DNA of 64,000 nt from positions 1 through 64,000 of the forward strand of contig NZ_PNCI01000042.1 in the NCBI RefSeq assembly GCF_005887095.1. Direction: 5' to 3'. The position numbers and the translations under genes were made by a program. The notes under the pieces are model-generated. The model worked only from the letters and a program-made list of their open reading frames with translations. It had not been told where the DNA came from and searched no databases. Source of the stretch: Pseudoalteromonas rubra. Its GTDB lineage: Bacteria > Pseudomonadota > Gammaproteobacteria > Enterobacterales > Alteromonadaceae. This document shows positions 62,189 through 64,000 of this stretch, in pieces; positions within the stretch are counted from its first letter, which is position 1, and the number at the start of each line of letters is the position of its first letter.

Positions 62189-63352
62189 TTAAGACCCCCG
62201 GGCTTCTTTTGAATAACTATTGAAGTCGGAGATGTAATTAGGGTCTTTTTCCGACACAACCCCGAACACGTGCTCGATGGCGTTATGGATCCCCCAAATA
62301 TCTATGTACTCAGGTTCACCCTCGGCCAGGTTATACAGGGCTTTTTCGCGGTTATATCGCGCATTTACCCAGTCAAAACACAGTGGTTTTCGGTGATGGT
62401 AATCGTGCTGAGGTAAGTCGCCTACCAGAATAAACAGGCGCACTGGCAGATGGTAAAACAGTTGCACAAAATACCATTTCAGTTTGCTGATGATGCCTTT
62501 TTCCGGATATTTTGAGCCACAAAAGCGTCCCCACGAGATATCGCTGTAGAAGTAAGGATCTTCCAGCAGATCTTCGGTACTTTTAATGTTATTTTCAAAC
62601 CAGGCGTGCTCACTGCAAATCTCTATGAAGGCACTGATCTGATATAAGAAAACGACGGGTACGATGAAGGCGAAAAACAGAGCGCTAAAACCACCGGTCA
62701 GATAGTAAGGTACGGCCAGCAGGGCGGCAATATAGGCGATAGACAGCAGGCTTCGGATGCTTCGTTCGGCACTGATATTGTAGCCCAGGCGGGTAATAAA
62801 GAACGACAGGTGGAAGATTGGCGAGAAAATGCTGATGAAGAAATTCAGATACAAATTTTGCTTTTTCGCCCCTAAATCTATACCAAATACCGAGAAAAAC
62901 TGCACGATAGGGTCATACTTGGTCGCAAAGGTCAGCGGACCATGATGGATCTTACAGTGGTCGACCTTATAGGTTTCATAGTCCTGAGTCAGCATGAGTA
63001 GCGTCACAAAGTCGCCTAATAATTTATCAAACAGGCCGTTGCCACTGAGCCTCTCGTGAACGCTCTGATGGAGAATAACCGCCGCCATTCTGCGCGTAGA
63101 AAACACCAAACCAGCCCAGCACAGCAACATGATGGCAATGCTTTGATCGGCAACCTGATTGTAAAAGCCGCCAATATAGGAAAGAAAGAAAATAGCTAGC
63201 ACAAACGCGACGTACAGTATCCAGTGTAGTTTGAATAGTGGCTTTTGCCCGGCACATGGCTTGCCGGTAAGCCAGGTAGCGACTGCTTTTGGAATAAGAG
63301 TACGATTGTATGACTCTCTGATTAACGCACTCTGCTCTTTATTTAGTTTCAT
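62189..63352 (-). CDS. membrane fatty acid desaturase
   Basis: 387 residues with about four to six membrane spans. Three His boxes bind the di-iron centre: His95/His99 (LHQSVHERL), His132/136/137 (DHCKIHHG) and QHDYHHRK near 320. It introduces double bonds (or hydroxyls) into acyl chains. The gene for a plant-type ferredoxin lies 14 bp upstream in the same direction and probably supplies electrons. Confidence 0.9.
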   Translation of the reverse strand: MKLNKEQSALIRESYNRTLIPKAVATWLTGKPCAGQKPLFKLHWILYVAFVLAIFFLSYIGGFYNQVADQSIAIMLLCWAGLVFSTRRMAAVILHQSVHERLSGNGLFDKLLGDFVTLLMLTQDYETYKVDHCKIHHGPLTFATKYDPIVQFFSVFGIDLGAKKQNLYLNFFISIFSPIFHLSFFITRLGYNISAERSIRSLLSIAYIAALLAVPYYLTGGFSALFFAFIVPVVFLYQISAFIEICSEHAWFENNIKSTEDLLEDPYFYSDISWGRFCGSKYPEKGIISKLKWYFVQLFYHLPVRLFILVGDLPQHDYHHRKPLCFDWVNARYNREKALYNLAEGEPEYIDIWGIHNAIEHVFGVVSEKDPNYISDFNSYSKEARGS

Positions 63353-63366
63353 TGTCTTAGTTCACT

Positions 63367-63618
63367 CTATTGAATAATTTCAATGTCAGATCTTGGGTAA
63401 CTTTGGCATGCCAGATAACCACCGGCATTGGGGTTGCTTTCAACTTCACCTGACACCAGGTGATAGCGACACTGGCCACATTCGCCCGAGCCACAGCTGT
63501 ATTTGAAATTGATTTCATTGGAGCGCAAGATGGTATCCAGGATGGTCTTACTGTCCTTTCCTTGCACTTGTGAATTGTTCACTGTTATCGTGAACTTTTT
63601 GCTTCTTTTAAAAAACAT
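63367..63618 (-). CDS. plant-type [2Fe-2S] ferredoxin
   Basis: 83 residues. Four cluster Cys: Cys42, Cys47, Cys50 and Cys71 in YSCGSGECGQC and YLACQSYP, the C-x4-C-x2-C...C plant-type spacing. It ends 14 bp before the desaturase gene, so the pair is one operon. No ferredoxin reductase is visible nearby. Confidence 0.92.
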   Translation of the reverse strand: MFFKRSKKFTITVNNSQVQGKDSKTILDTILRSNEINFKYSCGSGECGQCRYHLVSGEVESNPNAGGYLACQSYPRSDIEIIQ

Positions 63619-63671
63619 ACTATCTCCTTTAGCTTAATGCTGTGTTTTAAAGTTGCTTTAATAAGTTGTTG

Positions 63672-63983
63672 TCAGAGCATGGTTTTTAGAGAAAAGAACA
63701 CCCCCATACTGGCCAGTACAACGAATAAGGTATTTTTTACCAGCAGGCTCAATACGATCGCGATAATACCGGCCAGTAAAAAGGGGTTAGTGATGTCTTC
63801 GGCCGTAAAAACCATCTCGCCAAATACAATGGGCGCTGCCATGGCGGTCAGAATACAGGGGGCGGTAAAACTTAAAAATCGCTGTACTCTCAGGTCGAGC
63901 TTGATAGGCAGTTTTTCCATAAAAAAAGCGTAACGCATGAAAAAGGTGATCAAGGCCATTAACAGGATCAGGTCATAACTCAT
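63672..63983 (-). CDS. azlD: AzlD-family branched-chain amino acid export subunit
   Basis: 103 residues, standard AzlD length, with four hydrophobic spans (ALITFFMRYAFFM; TAPCILTAMAAPIVFGE; LLAGIIAIVLSLLVK). AzlD works with AzlC to export branched-chain amino acids. AzlC would be expected immediately upstream, beyond the window end at 64000. Confidence 0.9.
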   Translation of the reverse strand: MSYDLILLMALITFFMRYAFFMEKLPIKLDLRVQRFLSFTAPCILTAMAAPIVFGEMVFTAEDITNPFLLAGIIAIVLSLLVKNTLFVVLASMGVFFSLKTML

Positions 63984-64000
63984 TGCTGTGCTCCTACAGT

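Noticed and set aside
1-64000. tRNA and rRNA genes
   Set aside because: None were recognised by cloverleaf or conserved rRNA blocks on reading; small ones could be missed without a covariance search.

Overview
The window reads as chromosome of a Pseudoalteromonas-like marine gammaproteobacterium. This rests on the glmU ... DeoR-type regulator, glmS order, many membrane-anchored AraC and LytTR regulators, a TonB-dependent receptor, a secreted S8 protease with PKD and carbohydrate-binding-like tail, and moderate GC. The genus is inference from gene content. No rRNA, tRNA or CRISPR array was seen.

Region 1 (0.5-9.8 kb) is a dense array of about 18 tiny genes, most with leaders ending in a double glycine, i.e. 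ribosomally made and modified peptide (RiPP) or microcin precursors. Three leader types are mixed: long Lys-rich leaders ending VAGG-like, short bacteriocin-type leaders (MFxLxx...SGG), and a third type (MHPFSL...VTGG) on three near-identical Cys-free precursors. The third type follows a RimK-like ATP-grasp ligase and carries two tandem Tyr-x-Thr...Glu-Asp cores, so these look like multicore graspetides related to marinostatin. A ToxR/CadC-like membrane regulator with a propeller-like C-terminus closes this block.

Region 2 (10.3-19.8 kb): glmU sits inside the cluster, and behind it come an HlyD-type adaptor, a C39 peptidase-ABC exporter, a LanC cyclase and a full-length LanB dehydratase. Together they form a class I lanthipeptide maturation and double-glycine leader-cleaving export module that could serve the whole array.

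Region 3 (19.9-34.2 kb) is ordinary accessory chromosome: lipocalin-like protein, AraC-type sensors, S41 and beta-lactamase-family hydrolases, ThpR, a MltD/GH24 cell-wall operon, YbaK-like editing protein, retropepsin-like protease, TonB receptor and LytTR regulator. It is followed by about 450 bp of GC-rich dispersed repeats.

Region 4 (34.9-54.2 kb): a DeoR-type regulator and glmS, then an 11,237-bp element starting exactly 25 bp after the glmS stop codon, at the classical attTn7 position. Its ends are 61-bp inverted repeats beginning TGTGGG, and the left end strongly resembles the Tn7 end. It has no Tns proteins. It carries a tyrosine-recombinase module (intA-tfp-intB-srap type) and a complete qatABCD antiphage operon. 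Beyond it lie an AlbA/Schlafen-type ATPase, an XRE regulator, a third copy of the element end, a frameshifted serine hydrolase and an Abi_2 HEPN-type abortive-infection gene. This makes the glmS-downstream site a layered defence island.

Region 5 (54.4-64 kb): SnoaL-like protein, NAD-dependent epimerase, an N-terminally lost MBL-fold remnant, MFS transporter, S8 protease, a fatty-acid desaturase with its own plant-type ferredoxin, and AzlD. At least three genes (8960, 51432, 55374) are broken by frameshifts, two of them in homopolymer runs; this may reflect real decay, phase variation or base-calling error.
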